The notes beneath the pieces were generated by a model. That model saw only the letters and a program-made list of their open reading frames with translations, searched no databases and was not told where the DNA came from. A stretch of 35,348 nucleotides of DNA from Bacteroidota bacterium (GTDB taxonomy: Bacteria; Bacteroidota; Bacteroidia; Flavobacteriales; Weeksellaceae): NCBI GenBank assembly GCA_023419095.1, contig JAEZYN010000059.1:1-35348 (forward strand), read 5' to 3'. The stretch's first letter is position 1. Each line of letters begins with the position of its first letter. This document shows positions 1-8,501 of the stretch, piece after piece. The position numbers were made by a program, and so were the translations under genes.

Positions 1-2
1 CG

Positions 3-275
3 AAAGGCGCAATGGAACTGCTCAATACCGGCCGCAACCGCTTTGTGCGGTTTGGCTTTGGTGAACAGGATGAGCTGCTGATGCAAATGTGCGAAACTGC
101 CATGGAAAACAGTTTTCCCGTGGGCAGAGCCGGCGAGTACGATTACATAAGTGCGCGGACCATGCTTGATGAACTGGGCGTAGATTACACGGCTAAAGAA
201 ACGGTAATTTATGACATTAAGAAAACCCCTGAAGACGGCATATACAGACTTCATCAAAGAGTAATAAAAAAGTGA
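3..275 (+). CDS. C-terminal part of an unknown protein, possibly truncated by the window edge
   Basis: An open frame runs from the left edge to a TGA at 273-275. The first ATG is at 12, but the frame stays open upstream (codons AAA GGC GCA), so this may be the tail of a longer gene rather than a complete 87-residue protein. The visible part is acidic in its middle and ends in a basic stretch (HQRVIKK). I do not recognise the family. It lies 67 bp upstream of a small helix-turn-helix gene on the same strand, an arrangement common in Bacteroidetes mobile or accessory regions, but that link is inference. Confidence 0.45.
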   Translation, partial: KGAMELLNTGRNRFVRFGFGEQDELLMQMCETAMENSFPVGRAGEYDYISARTMLDELGVDYTAKETVIYDIKKTPEDGIYRLHQRVIKK

Positions 276-342
276 TATCTCTCCACAATCAAAATACAGA
301 TGTATAATCCAGACCCGCACCCGGCAAAGGTGCAAAACACCG

Positions 343-597
343 ATGAACAGAAAAGATAACAAGAAAAGACCTCCGTACAGATCTCCGCTGTGGCAGCACG
401 ACAGTGGCGCGCACCCACTGACGGGCAAGTATTATGACACGGCAGAGATGATGGAGGTCTTGCACGTGTCTGACCGCACCCTGCAGAGGTGGCGCAAAGA
501 AGGTAAACTTCCGTTTAAGAAACTTGGCGGTAAAATCTATTACCTCGCAGATGATCTTGACATCATTATGCGCCAGGATGACCTCGAGGATCAGTGA
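343..597 (+). CDS. small helix-turn-helix (excisionase/MerR-like, HTH_17) DNA-binding protein
   Basis: An 84-residue protein. Residues about 28-75 form a typical HTH_17/excisionase module: a YYDTAEMMEVLHVS first helix pair, a recognition helix DRTLQRWRKEGKLPF, and a wing KKLGGKIYYLADDL. Proteins of this size and pattern are abundant in Bacteroidetes, where they accompany conjugative transposons, toxin or restriction loci, and act as small regulators or recombination directionality factors. No integrase or mobilisation gene is visible in the window, so its partner is unknown. The basic N-terminus (NRKDNKKRPPYR) fits DNA binding. The target site is not evident. Confidence 0.75.
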   Translation: MNRKDNKKRPPYRSPLWQHDSGAHPLTGKYYDTAEMMEVLHVSDRTLQRWRKEGKLPFKKLGGKIYYLADDLDIIMRQDDLEDQ

Positions 598-620
598 TCT
601 GTCACATGTTAAAAAAAATA

Positions 621-646
621 CCGCAGGAAAGCGAGGTTTTCTGCGG
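621..646 (-). terminator. Rho-independent terminator after the DUF6266 gene
   Basis: A ten-base-pair stem (CCGCAGGAAA at 621-630 with TTTTCTGCGG at 637-646, one G-U pair) is followed on the minus strand by a run of eight T (plus-strand A's at 611-618). It lies just past the stop of the minus-strand gene ending at 677. There is no T run on the plus side, so it serves the minus gene. Confidence 0.75.
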
Positions 647-676
647 CATCTTCTCACCCGGTTACGCGGCGAGCTG

Positions 677-1318
677 TCAGATCAGGACAGCTGAACCGAG
701 GTAAACGGAATTGCAGGCCAGATTCTGCTCCGCATTCTGAAAGAATGCATACATATGCACCGTAGCCCCTGCCCAGTCTGCAGGCAATGCCACCTCTGCC
801 AGCGCCGAGGTACGTACTTCCGGCCCTTCCTTCACGAAGAATTCACCACTTTCCGCCTCATAGATGGCACAGCTGAAAATATCAGTCGCGTTCGCCATCA
901 TTTGCGTGCTGTTGTCCGTCCAGGTGAAATTAAGAAGCTCACCGGCAGCCGCCGTCACCGCGAGATCCTGGAAGCCCGTCAGCTCACCTTTGGTGATCTG
1001 CACCTTGTCCATCTGCAGTGTTACCAGACCGTTCACATCCGTCACCACTTCGCGCAGAAGCTGGCTGGCGGCGAGGTTCACCCGCGATCTTACGCCGGCA
1101 TTGTCACCATAGAGCCGCTTCTGCATCGTGCGCAGCGAGTTCTGGAACTTAATGGCGAGCGCAAACTTTTCGCGCTGCAGCAGTTGTTGGGGAGTAGCAA
1201 TACTTCCCGATTTTTTCGGACGGCTTCTGATCACGTCCATTCCGCGCCAGTTAGCGCCCACTACGGTACCTACAGTACCACTGAATCCACCCAGGATTCC
1301 TTTCTTAATTGTTCCCAT
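677..1318 (-). CDS. DUF6266 family protein of unknown function
   Basis: A 213-residue protein with the N-terminus typical of the Bacteroidetes family DUF6266: MGTIKKGILGGFSGTVGTVVG followed by WRGMDVIRSRPKKSG and a PQQLLQREKFALAIKFQN helix. The family is recognised by this Gly-rich start and a C-terminal half of beta-type sequence; its function is not known. There is no signal peptide of classical type. It is a single-gene unit: a Bacteroidetes promoter lies 29 bp upstream and a terminator follows the stop. The segment is more GC-rich than the DNA upstream of it (1320-1450). Such genes are often found in strain-variable regions, which fits its place beside a restriction system; that is inference. 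Confidence 0.8.
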   Translation of the reverse strand: MGTIKKGILGGFSGTVGTVVGANWRGMDVIRSRPKKSGSIATPQQLLQREKFALAIKFQNSLRTMQKRLYGDNAGVRSRVNLAASQLLREVVTDVNGLVTLQMDKVQITKGELTGFQDLAVTAAAGELLNFTWTDNSTQMMANATDIFSCAIYEAESGEFFVKEGPEVRTSALAEVALPADWAGATVHMYAFFQNAEQNLACNSVYLGSAVLI

Positions 1319-1346
1319 TTTATTTATTTTTTGGGGTTAAACAGGA

Positions 1347-1377
1347 CAAATATAGAGTGCGTTTTTATTGAATGCAA
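1347..1377 (-). promoter_or_regulatory. Bacteroidetes-type promoter of the DUF6266 gene
   Basis: On the minus strand a TTG (plus CAA at 1375-1377) is followed after 20 bp by TATATTTG (plus 1347-1354), matching the Bacteroidetes -33/-7 consensus TTG...TAnnTTTG. Transcription would start near 1341, about 20 nt before the ATG at 1318. Confidence 0.6.
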
Positions 1378-2022
1378 GTATTTGAAGACGTGTAAGTTAA
1401 CCTTTCTATAATGTTCTTTATATGTCGCTTTAATGTTTCTTTTTCACTTTACCTAGTTTGTTTTTCGCTGTTATTTGTTTGCTGTCTTTTCGTGCAGCAT
1501 TTATCCCTCTGTTTTCGGTTCGTGTCGTTCAGGTTTCTATATTGGCTGCTCAGGTAAGGATTCGTCTGCGTGTCGCGCGAAATGCCGGCAGCAGACCTGA
1601 ATTGTTATTTACTATCGCTCAATGATACCGAAAGTTTGCGTCTGTCTGTTTTATCGTTGGTAAGACAGCTTACTTCTGTAAAGATCATCGGGCTTCACCG
1701 GATGACAATGATTAGAACCTAATGTCGTGTGATGTCGTGCTTTGTCGGGATAAATTGAGGTTTTATTGCAGACTTGTTGCGGTGCGGTTGCCGTTTGTTT
1801 CCGAATAACACGTTTTTTGGGAAGGAAGGTGCAGGGGGTTTCGGAAGAAACTGATTGCAGCCACCGAGAAAACAACAAAGCTTTATTAACCTTCCACACC
1901 GGTGGGAACTAGGGGCACATTTAACTTAAAAATCAAACTTAAAAAAATAACTTATTCTTGTATCTTTGGCGATTACCACAGATAAAAGGACATAAAACTA
2001 CACGACATAGATACTATTGAAA
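1378..2022. other. intergenic stretch without a recognisable gene
   Basis: About 640 bp between the DUF6266 promoter and hsdM. Reading frames here are short and have no protein-like character. Minor structures are an inverted repeat GTCTGC/GCAGAC around 1564-1595 and a doubled ATGTCGTG near 1720-1737. The last 100 bp become AT-rich and hold the likely hsd promoter. I see no RNA gene. Confidence 0.5.
1961..1968 (+). promoter_or_regulatory. candidate -7 box for the hsdMSR operon
   Basis: TATCTTTG matches the Bacteroidetes -7 consensus TAnnTTTG exactly and lies 55 bp before the hsdM ATG. A convincing TTG at the -33 distance is missing, so the assignment is tentative. Confidence 0.35.
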
Positions 2023-3570
2023 ATGACAAGCATAGACCAAAGAAACGAGTTAAAAAATAAAATATGGAAGATTGCCAACGAAGTTCGGGGCTCAGTGGAT
2101 GGATGGGATTTTAAAAATTTCGTTTTAGGGACTTTATTCTACCGCTTTATCAGTGAGAATTTTACCGAATATATTGAAGCTGGTGACGACGGTGTAAATT
2201 ATGCCAACTTTAATGATTCTGATATTCCTGAAAGTGTAATAGATGATGCCGTTAAGACCAAAGGCTACTTCATATATCCGTCGCAGCTGTTTGCCAATGT
2301 ACAGGCCAAAGCTGCTAAAAACGGCAATTTAAATACTGATCTAAAAATGATCTTTAATGCAATCGAAAATTCTGCAAATGGGTATGCTTCAGAATCTGAT
2401 ATCAAGGGCCTGTTTGCAGATTTCGATACCACCAGTTCCCGATTAGGAAATACCGTTGAAGAAAAAAACAGGCGTTTAACTGCCGTTTTAAACGGCATCG
2501 CAGAACTGAATTTCTCCAGCTTTTCTGACAGTAAAATCGATTTATTTGGGGATGCCTACGAATATTTAATTAATAACTATGCCGCCAATGCAGGAAAATC
2601 GGGTGGTGAGTTTTTTACACCGCAGAATGTTTCGAACTTAATTGCACGCCTTGCAATGCATAAGCAGGAAAAGGTGAACAAGATTTATGATCCGGCAGCC
2701 GGCTCGGGATCATTGCTGCTGCAGGCTAAAAAACAGTTTGATAATCATATTATCGAGGAGGGCTTCTTCGGGCAGGAAATCAATCATACCACCTACAACT
2801 TGGCACGTATGAACATGTTTTTGCACAACATCAATTATGATAAGTTCGATATTGCGTTGGGTGATACCCTTACCGATCCTCATTTTTTAGACGATAAACC
2901 TTTTGATGCCATTGTTTCCAATCCTCCGTATTCTGTAAATTGGATTGGCTCGGATGATCCAACTTTAATTAATGACGAGCGTTTTGCACCGGCAGGCGTT
3001 TTGGCACCCAAATCCAAAGCCGACTTTGCTTTTGTTTTACATGCATTGAGTTATCTCTCTGCCAAAGGTAGAGCAGCCATTGTTTGCTTTCCGGGGATTT
3101 TTTACCGAGGCGGTGCGGAACAGAAAATCAGAAAATATTTGGTCGACAATAACTATGTGGAAACCGTCATTTCTTTAGCGCCCAACCTGTTTTACGGAAC
3201 CACCATTGCCGTCAATATTCTTGTGCTTTCCAAAAACAAGAAAGATCCTAAAACCCAGTTTATTGATGCTACCGGCGAAAACTTCTTTAAAAAAGTAACC
3301 AACAACAATATTTTGGAAGATCACCATATCGATACGATCATGGAAATCTTCGATACCAATGAAAATATTGACCATATCGCCATTACGGTAGACAACAAAG
3401 TGATTGCTGAAAACGATTACAACCTGTCCGTAAGTTCCTATGTGGAAGCCAAAGACACGGGCGAAGTTTTAAATATTGAAGAGCTGAATCAGGAGCTGGT
3501 TGCTACCGTCGACGAAATCACAACGCTGAGAGCTTCTATCGCCAACATCATTAAAGAGATTGAAGCATGA
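2023..3570 (+). CDS. hsdM: type I restriction-modification system, modification (M) subunit
   Basis: A 515-residue N6-adenine DNA methyltransferase subunit. An HsdM N-terminal helical domain covers about residues 5-140 (QRNELKNKIWKIANEVRGSVDGWDFK). The N6_Mtase domain has the AdoMet-binding motif DPAAGSGSLLLQ at about 223-234 and the catalytic NPPY at about 300-303. With HsdS it methylates the host target and protects it; with HsdR it forms the restriction complex. The ATG at 2023 is preferred to the in-frame TTG at 2017. Its stop overlaps the hsdS start by four bases (ATGA at 3567-3570), which indicates translational coupling. Length is normal for the family and all core motifs are present, so it is probably functional. 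Confidence 0.95.
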   Translation: MTSIDQRNELKNKIWKIANEVRGSVDGWDFKNFVLGTLFYRFISENFTEYIEAGDDGVNYANFNDSDIPESVIDDAVKTKGYFIYPSQLFANVQAKAAKNGNLNTDLKMIFNAIENSANGYASESDIKGLFADFDTTSSRLGNTVEEKNRRLTAVLNGIAELNFSSFSDSKIDLFGDAYEYLINNYAANAGKSGGEFFTPQNVSNLIARLAMHKQEKVNKIYDPAAGSGSLLLQAKKQFDNHIIEEGFFGQEINHTTYNLARMNMFLHNINYDKFDIALGDTLTDPHFLDDKPFDAIVSNPPYSVNWIGSDDPTLINDERFAPAGVLAPKSKADFAFVLHALSYLSAKGRAAIVCFPGIFYRGGAEQKIRKYLVDNNYVETVISLAPNLFYGTTIAVNILVLSKNKKDPKTQFIDATGENFFKKVTNNNILEDHHIDTIMEIFDTNENIDHIAITVDNKVIAENDYNLSVSSYVEAKDTGEVLNIEELNQELVATVDEITTLRASIANIIKEIEA

Positions 3571-4748
3571 GCGAATTAACAAAATTATTGGAAGGGGTTA
3601 AGGTGGAGTGGAAAAATTTAGGAAAAGTTTTAAAAATAAAAAATGGGAAGGGCTATAAGGGTTATAAACCAGGTAATGTACCAGTTTATGGTTCGGGTGG
3701 TATTATGACATATATTGATACATATGTTTGCAATAAACCGTCCGTCCTCATTCCGCGTAAAGGCTCTTTAAAAAATTTGTTTTATTTAAATGAACCATTT
3801 TGGACTGTAGATACAATTTTTTGGACTGATATTATAACGGAAATTGTAAATCCCAAATTTGTGTTTCACTGTCTAAAGACTCGAAACCTAGAAGATTTAA
3901 ACGTGGCCGGCGGTGTACCAAGTTTAACGCAAACGGTTCTTAATAAAATACTAATCCCCATCCCTTGCCCCGACAACCCTGAAAAATCATTAAAAATTCA
4001 GGAGGAGATTGTGCGTATTTTAGACAGTCTTTCAGAAGAAACAAACCAGCTCACCGCAGCACTTCAAAAAGAACTCGACCTCCACCAAAAACATTACAAT
4101 TTCTACCGCGAGGAGTTGTTTAAGTTTGAAGGAAAAGATGTGGAATGGAGGATTTTAGGAGACGTATTAAAAATAAAAAACGGTAAAGACTACAAAAGTT
4201 ATAGAAAAGGAGAAATAGCCGTTTATGGATCTGGTGGTGTTTTATCCTATATTGATACGCATATTTTTGATAAGCCTTCTGTCCTTATACCACGAAAAGG
4301 TTCTTTAAAAAATTTATTTTATGTTACAGACCCTTTTTGGACTGTCGACACTATTTTTTGGACTCAAATAAATATTAATGTTGTTGAACCAAAGTATGTA
4401 TTCCACTATTTGCTAACTCAACGACTTGAAAAATTAAATATGGCGGGAGGCGTTCCTAGTTTAACGCAAACAATTCTTAATAAAGTACCTATTCCTGTTC
4501 CTACATTACAAGAACAAAATCGCATAGTTAAAATTTTAGATGATTTTGATGCTGAAACTAAAGCTATTACAAAAGCTATTCAAAAAGAAATAGCACTTAG
4601 AAATAAACAATACCAGTATTACCGCGACGGCTTATTATCTTTCCAGTTCTTTGCAGAACGAAGTGGACGCCATTCAATAAAAACACAGAAAAAAGATTTA
4701 TGTCACAGTACAACACCATCGCAGAAAGCAACAATTTTATTGTTTTAG
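3567..4748 (+). CDS. hsdS: type I restriction-modification system, specificity (S) subunit with two similar TRDs
   Basis: A 393-residue target-recognition subunit. It has TRD1 (about residues 11-140), a conserved coiled-coil spacer (about 145-190), TRD2 (about 191-312) and a second coiled coil (about 315-358) ending in YQYYRDGLLSF. The two TRDs share the same landmarks: LKIKNGK, VYGSGG, YIDT, KPSVLIPRKGSLKNLFY, PFWTVDTIFWT and AGGVPSLTQT. By hand alignment about two thirds of positions are identical. This is unusual, since the TRDs of one HsdS normally differ and read different half-sites; here a symmetric bipartite site is expected. At DNA level the repeats are clearly diverged (longest identical blocks about 12-14 bp). 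The TRDs are AT-rich compared with hsdR. The last 16 codons overlap hsdR, and the C-terminal tail of about 30 residues past the last helix looks non-conserved. Confidence 0.93.
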   Translation: MSELTKLLEGVKVEWKNLGKVLKIKNGKGYKGYKPGNVPVYGSGGIMTYIDTYVCNKPSVLIPRKGSLKNLFYLNEPFWTVDTIFWTDIITEIVNPKFVFHCLKTRNLEDLNVAGGVPSLTQTVLNKILIPIPCPDNPEKSLKIQEEIVRILDSLSEETNQLTAALQKELDLHQKHYNFYREELFKFEGKDVEWRILGDVLKIKNGKDYKSYRKGEIAVYGSGGVLSYIDTHIFDKPSVLIPRKGSLKNLFYVTDPFWTVDTIFWTQININVVEPKYVFHYLLTQRLEKLNMAGGVPSLTQTILNKVPIPVPTLQEQNRIVKILDDFDAETKAITKAIQKEIALRNKQYQYYRDGLLSFQFFAERSGRHSIKTQKKDLCHSTTPSQKATILLF

Positions 4749-7700
4749 AAAAATACGATAAGCACAGCACCGTTAATGATGCACCGGCGGCCTACCAGAC
4801 CGAAGCGGCTTTGGAGCGTGAGTTTATTCAGGACTTAATCAATCAGGGGTACGAACATGCTTCCCATATCAAAACGATGGATGCGATGTTGGCGAATGTG
4901 AGAAAACAGCTGCAGGCGTTAAACAATATGGTTTTCACCGAGGGCGAGTGGTCCCGTTTTCAGGAAGAATACCTTAACCGCCCGAGTGATGGCCTCATTG
5001 CGAAGACGGATAAAATCCAGAAAAATCACATCTACGATTTTGTGTTTGACGATGGGCATATTCAGAATATTTACTTGGTCGATAAAAAAGACATCGTACG
5101 CAATAAAGTACAGGTGGTTTCTCAGTTCGAACAGAAAGGTACCCACGCCAACCGGTACGATGTAACGATCTTAGTCAACGGTTTACCGCTGGTACAGGTG
5201 GAACTGAAGAAAAGAGGCGTCGCCATTCGCGAGGCGTTCAATCAGGTGCATCGGTACACGAAAGAAAGTTTAAATACAGAATCTTCTCTTTTCAGATATG
5301 TACAGTTGTTCGTGATATCCAACGGCACCGACACCCGCTATTTTGCCAATACCGTTGAACGCAATAAAAACAGTTTCGATTTTACCATGAATTGGGCAAG
5401 GGCCGATAATTCCTTAATAAAAGACCTTAAGGACTTCACCGCCACATTTTTCGAAAGAAAAACATTGCTCAATGTAATCCTTACCTATTCGGTTTTCGAC
5501 ATCAGCAATACTTTATTGGTCATGCGTCCTTACCAGATTGCAGCAACTGAAAGAATTTTATGGAAGATCAGAAGTTCTTATGAAGCCAAAAAATGGGCAG
5601 CGGTACAGGGTGGTGGTTTTATATGGCACACCACCGGATCGGGCAAAACTTTAACGAGTTTTAAAGCAGCCCGCCTGGCAACAGAATTGGATTTTATTGA
5701 TAAGGTATTTTTTGTGGTCGACCGTAAGGACCTGGATTTCCAGACCATGAAAGAGTACCAGCGTTTTTCTCCCGATAGCGTCAACGGCTCAGACAATACC
5801 GCGGGATTAAAGCGTAATATCGAAAAGCGGGATAATAAGATCATCGTTACCACAATTCAGAAGCTGAATAACCTGATGAAGACTGAGGGGGATTTGGATA
5901 TTTACCATAAACAGGTGGTGTTCATTTTTGACGAATGTCACCGTTCCCAGTTTGGCGAAGCGCAGAAAAATTTAAAAAAGAAATTTAAAAAGTTCTATCA
6001 GTTTGGTTTCACAGGCACCCCGATTTTTGTGGAAAATGCATTGGGATCTGAAACTACTGCCAGTGTTTTTGGAACAGAACTGCATTCGTATGTAATTACA
6101 GATGCTATCCGGGACGAGAAAGTGTTGAAGTTTAAAGTGGATTATAATAATGTAAGACCTAAGTTCAAAAATATAGAGCAGGAACAGGACGAAAAAAAAC
6201 TGAGTGCTGCTGAAAATAAAATGGCATTCCTGCATCCCGGTCGTATTAAAGAAATCTCACAGTACATCCTGAATAATTATAATCATAAAACCCACCGGAA
6301 TTTTGCTGGAAACAAAGGGTTCAATGCCATGTTTGCCGTAAGCAGTGTGGATGCAGCGAAAAGTTATTATGAAACATTAAGCAACCTGCAAAAAGAAAGT
6401 GAGAAGCTTTTGAAAATTGCGACCATCTTCTCTTTTGCTGCCAATGAAGAACAAAGCGCCATAGGAGATATTACCGATGAAACTTTTGAACCATCCGCGT
6501 TAGACAGTTCTGCCAAAGAATTCCTTACCAAAGCAATTAACGATTATAACGCACTGTTTAAAACCAACTACGGAGTAGAAAGTAAGGAGTTTCAGAATTA
6601 TTACCGTGACCTTGCAAATAGAGTGAAGAACAGAGAAATAGACTTAATAATTGTAGTAGGAATGTTCCTTACGGGTTTTGATGCTCCTACACTGAATACT
6701 TTATTTGTCGACAAGAACCTGCGTTATCATGGATTGATGCAGGCCTTTTCGCGCACCAACCGTATTTTTGATACAACCAAAACTTTTGGCAATATTGTTA
6801 CCTTCAGAAACCTGGAACAAGCCACCATTGATGCCATTACGTTATTCGGTGACAAAAACACGAAGAATGTAGTTTTAGAAAAGAGCTATAAAGAATATTT
6901 AGAAGGTTTCACTGATCTTCTTACAGGTCAGGCACGCAGAGGATATATCGATGTCGTACAGGATTTGAATACGAAATTCCCGCATCCGGATGAGATCGTT
7001 AAAGAAAAAGATAAAAAGGAATTCGTAAAACTCTTTGGAGAATATCTCCGGGTGGAAAACATTTTACAGAACTATGATGAATTCACCAATCTAAAAGATC
7101 TTCAAAAAATCGATTTAACTGATCCCGCGGCGGTAGAGAAGTTTAAAGAGACCCATTATGTAAGCGACGAAGATATTGCTGCAATGCAGAAATTCGAGGT
7201 ACTGTCGGATAGAGTAGTGCAGGACTATCGTTCAACGTACAATGACATACGCGACTGGTTAAGAAGGGAGAAAAGCGGCAAAGAATCTGAAGAATCTACA
7301 GTAGATTGGGACGATGTTGTTTTTGAAATAGACCTATTGAAATCTCAGGAAATCAATCTGGATTACATTCTGGAACTGATATTTGAGCACAATAAAAAGA
7401 CTAAAAATAAATCTGATTTAATTGATGAAGTTAGAAGACTCATCCGTGCAAGTATTGGAAATAGAGCTAAAGAAAGTCTGATCGTTGATTTTATTAACGA
7501 AACAGATTTGGACAGTATTGAAGAGAAGGCAAATATTCTAGATGCTTTTTACACTTACGCTAATGAAAAGAAAACTGCTGAAGCAACGGAATTAATTTCC
7601 GAAGAAGGCTTAAACGAAGAAGCAGCAAAACGCTATATTTTCAATTCCTTAAAACGCGAATTCGCAAGCGACAACGGCATGGAACTGAATGAGCTCTTAC

Positions 7701-7807
7701 CGAAAATGAGTCCACTAAATCCTCAATACCTGACCAAGAAGCAAAGTGTCTTTCAAAAGCTCGTTTCTTTTGTAGAGAAGTTTAAAGGAGTGGGCGGGCA
7801 ACTTTAA
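4700..7807 (+). CDS. hsdR: type I restriction-modification system, restriction (R) subunit
   Basis: A 1035-residue endonuclease and translocase subunit. The N-terminal PD-(D/E)xK nuclease is seen at about residues 155-172 (DVTILVNGLPLVQVELKKRG). It is followed by an SF2 helicase-type motor: Walker A TTGSGKT at about 311-317, DECHRS (motif II) near 414-419, FTGTP (motif III) near 438-442, and late helicase motifs around VVGMFLTGFDAPTLN and QAFSRTNR. A C-terminal acidic/helical region (about 760-1035) serves complex assembly. The chosen ATG lies inside the end of hsdS, 49 bases overlapping, as expected for a coupled operon. Length and motifs are complete, so an active restriction system is likely. 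No terminator with a clear T run follows; only a weak GCATTAA/TTAATGC dyad occurs near 7877. Confidence 0.95.
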   Translation: MSQYNTIAESNNFIVLEKYDKHSTVNDAPAAYQTEAALEREFIQDLINQGYEHASHIKTMDAMLANVRKQLQALNNMVFTEGEWSRFQEEYLNRPSDGLIAKTDKIQKNHIYDFVFDDGHIQNIYLVDKKDIVRNKVQVVSQFEQKGTHANRYDVTILVNGLPLVQVELKKRGVAIREAFNQVHRYTKESLNTESSLFRYVQLFVISNGTDTRYFANTVERNKNSFDFTMNWARADNSLIKDLKDFTATFFERKTLLNVILTYSVFDISNTLLVMRPYQIAATERILWKIRSSYEAKKWAAVQGGGFIWHTTGSGKTLTSFKAARLATELDFIDKVFFVVDRKDLDFQTMKEYQRFSPDSVNGSDNTAGLKRNIEKRDNKIIVTTIQKLNNLMKTEGDLDIYHKQVVFIFDECHRSQFGEAQKNLKKKFKKFYQFGFTGTPIFVENALGSETTASVFGTELHSYVITDAIRDEKVLKFKVDYNNVRPKFKNIEQEQDEKKLSAAENKMAFLHPGRIKEISQYILNNYNHKTHRNFAGNKGFNAMFAVSSVDAAKSYYETLSNLQKESEKLLKIATIFSFAANEEQSAIGDITDETFEPSALDSSAKEFLTKAINDYNALFKTNYGVESKEFQNYYRDLANRVKNREIDLIIVVGMFLTGFDAPTLNTLFVDKNLRYHGLMQAFSRTNRIFDTTKTFGNIVTFRNLEQATIDAITLFGDKNTKNVVLEKSYKEYLEGFTDLLTGQARRGYIDVVQDLNTKFPHPDEIVKEKDKKEFVKLFGEYLRVENILQNYDEFTNLKDLQKIDLTDPAAVEKFKETHYVSDEDIAAMQKFEVLSDRVVQDYRSTYNDIRDWLRREKSGKESEESTVDWDDVVFEIDLLKSQEINLDYILELIFEHNKKTKNKSDLIDEVRRLIRASIGNRAKESLIVDFINETDLDSIEEKANILDAFYTYANEKKTAEATELISEEGLNEEAAKRYIFNSLKREFASDNGMELNELLPKMSPLNPQYLTKKQSVFQKLVSFVEKFKGVGGQL

Positions 7808-8048
7808 GAGGTGAGTAGATAACGAAGTTTTCGGTTCGCCACGTTACATAAAAAATATAAATCTAAACGAAAAAATGCATTAACACTATTTTTAATGCCT
7901 GCGCTCTATATTGTAGATAAATAACGTATACACTTCCGTCACCGCGCACCGCAGTATGTCGCCAGTCCAGGTATTCCTGTCGCTATACCGCTGTCTTTTC
8001 CCTCTCTGTCCACTTCCTACAAATTTTCTTCTTTTTAACCTAGTATTT
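7808..8048. other. intergenic DNA after hsdR with the first copy of a 22-bp direct repeat
   Basis: No gene is visible. Positions 7937-7958 carry CGTCACCGCGCAC followed by CGCAGTATG, which returns with one mismatch at 8531-8552. The AT-rich first half contains a dyad GCATTAA/TTAATGC near 7877-7898. Confidence 0.4.
7937..7958 (+). repeat. imperfect direct repeat, copy 1
   Basis: Twenty-two bases match 8531-8552 with a single mismatch (C against A at the fourteenth base). The two copies bracket the small minus-strand gene at 8105-8236. Downstream similarity continues weakly (CGCTATACCGCTG against CGTCATACAGCTG), suggesting longer, decayed copies of one sequence. Confidence 0.55.
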
Positions 8049-8084
8049 TAAAAAAATAAAAGCCCAACTTATATGGTTGGACTT
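8049..8084 (-). terminator. Rho-independent terminator of the 43-aa gene
   Basis: A nine-pair stem (AAGCCCAAC at 8060-8068, GTTGGACTT at 8076-8084, one G-U pair on the minus strand) is followed on the minus strand by a U-rich tract (plus-strand A's at 8050-8060). It starts 20 bp past the stop of the minus-strand small gene, which supports that gene being real. Confidence 0.7.
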
Positions 8085-8104
8085 CAAAATTAATTCTATC
8101 GAAT

Positions 8105-8236
8105 TTATTTTTTCGGTGAACCCGAAGGTTTGCTACCGCTATTTGTGGTTCTTGGAGGGTTGTTCCCTCTGCTTCCACCTGATGGATTACCGGTTTTACT
8201 CGGCCAGTTTGGATTGGATCCAGATGTTTTTGCCAT
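8105..8236 (-). CDS. 43-aa disordered Gly/Ser/Pro/Asn-rich small protein
   Basis: A minus-strand ATG at 8236-8234 opens 43 codons ending in TAA at 8107-8105. The protein starts MAKTSGSNPNWPSKTGNPSG and ends SKPSGSPKK. It is made almost only of Gly, Ser, Pro, Asn, Thr, Lys and Arg, has one Trp and no long hydrophobic run, so it should be unfolded and basic. I recall similar short proteins with an NPNWPSKTGNPSGG-like core among uncharacterised Bacteroidetes proteins, but cannot verify this here. A good terminator follows directly. The longer plus-strand frame over the same DNA (8077-8298) gives an unlikely Cys/Phe-rich peptide and is taken as its shadow. Function is unknown. Confidence 0.65.
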   Translation of the reverse strand: MAKTSGSNPNWPSKTGNPSGGSRGNNPPRTTNSGSKPSGSPKK

Positions 8237-8501
8237 CGTTCATAGTTTTTAATTGTTATCGCTTACTACTTTTAATGTCGTTGTTCAGCAAGTTTTGACA
8301 TTTTAATTTATGCTAAATCTATACCAAAGATTAACAAATCTTAACAATAGTTAATAAAATGTTAAATTAATTTTAACTATTTGATTTTCAATATCATTAT
8401 TTAGTTAGGTAATTAGTCCACAAGAAAAAAAATAAAAAAGAAAGTAAAGGTCTGTTATATAAGGAAAATGCGCTGACAATATCAAGTCGTAAACGGTTTT
8501 T

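Noticed and set aside
289..657. A minus-strand frame over the helix-turn-helix gene
   Set aside because: It runs through the terminator hairpin and opposite a recognisable HTH domain.
755..1411. A long plus-strand frame opposite the DUF6266 gene
   Set aside because: It is a shadow; the minus frame has the family motif, a promoter and a terminator.
3750..4480. Phase-variable recombination between the two HsdS repeats
   Set aside because: The longest identical DNA blocks are about 12-14 bp and no recombinase or spare hsdS copy is nearby, so frequent switching is unlikely.
8077..8298. A 73-codon plus-strand frame
   Set aside because: The product is Cys/Phe/Tyr-rich without family character and lies antisense to the 43-aa gene that has a fitting terminator.
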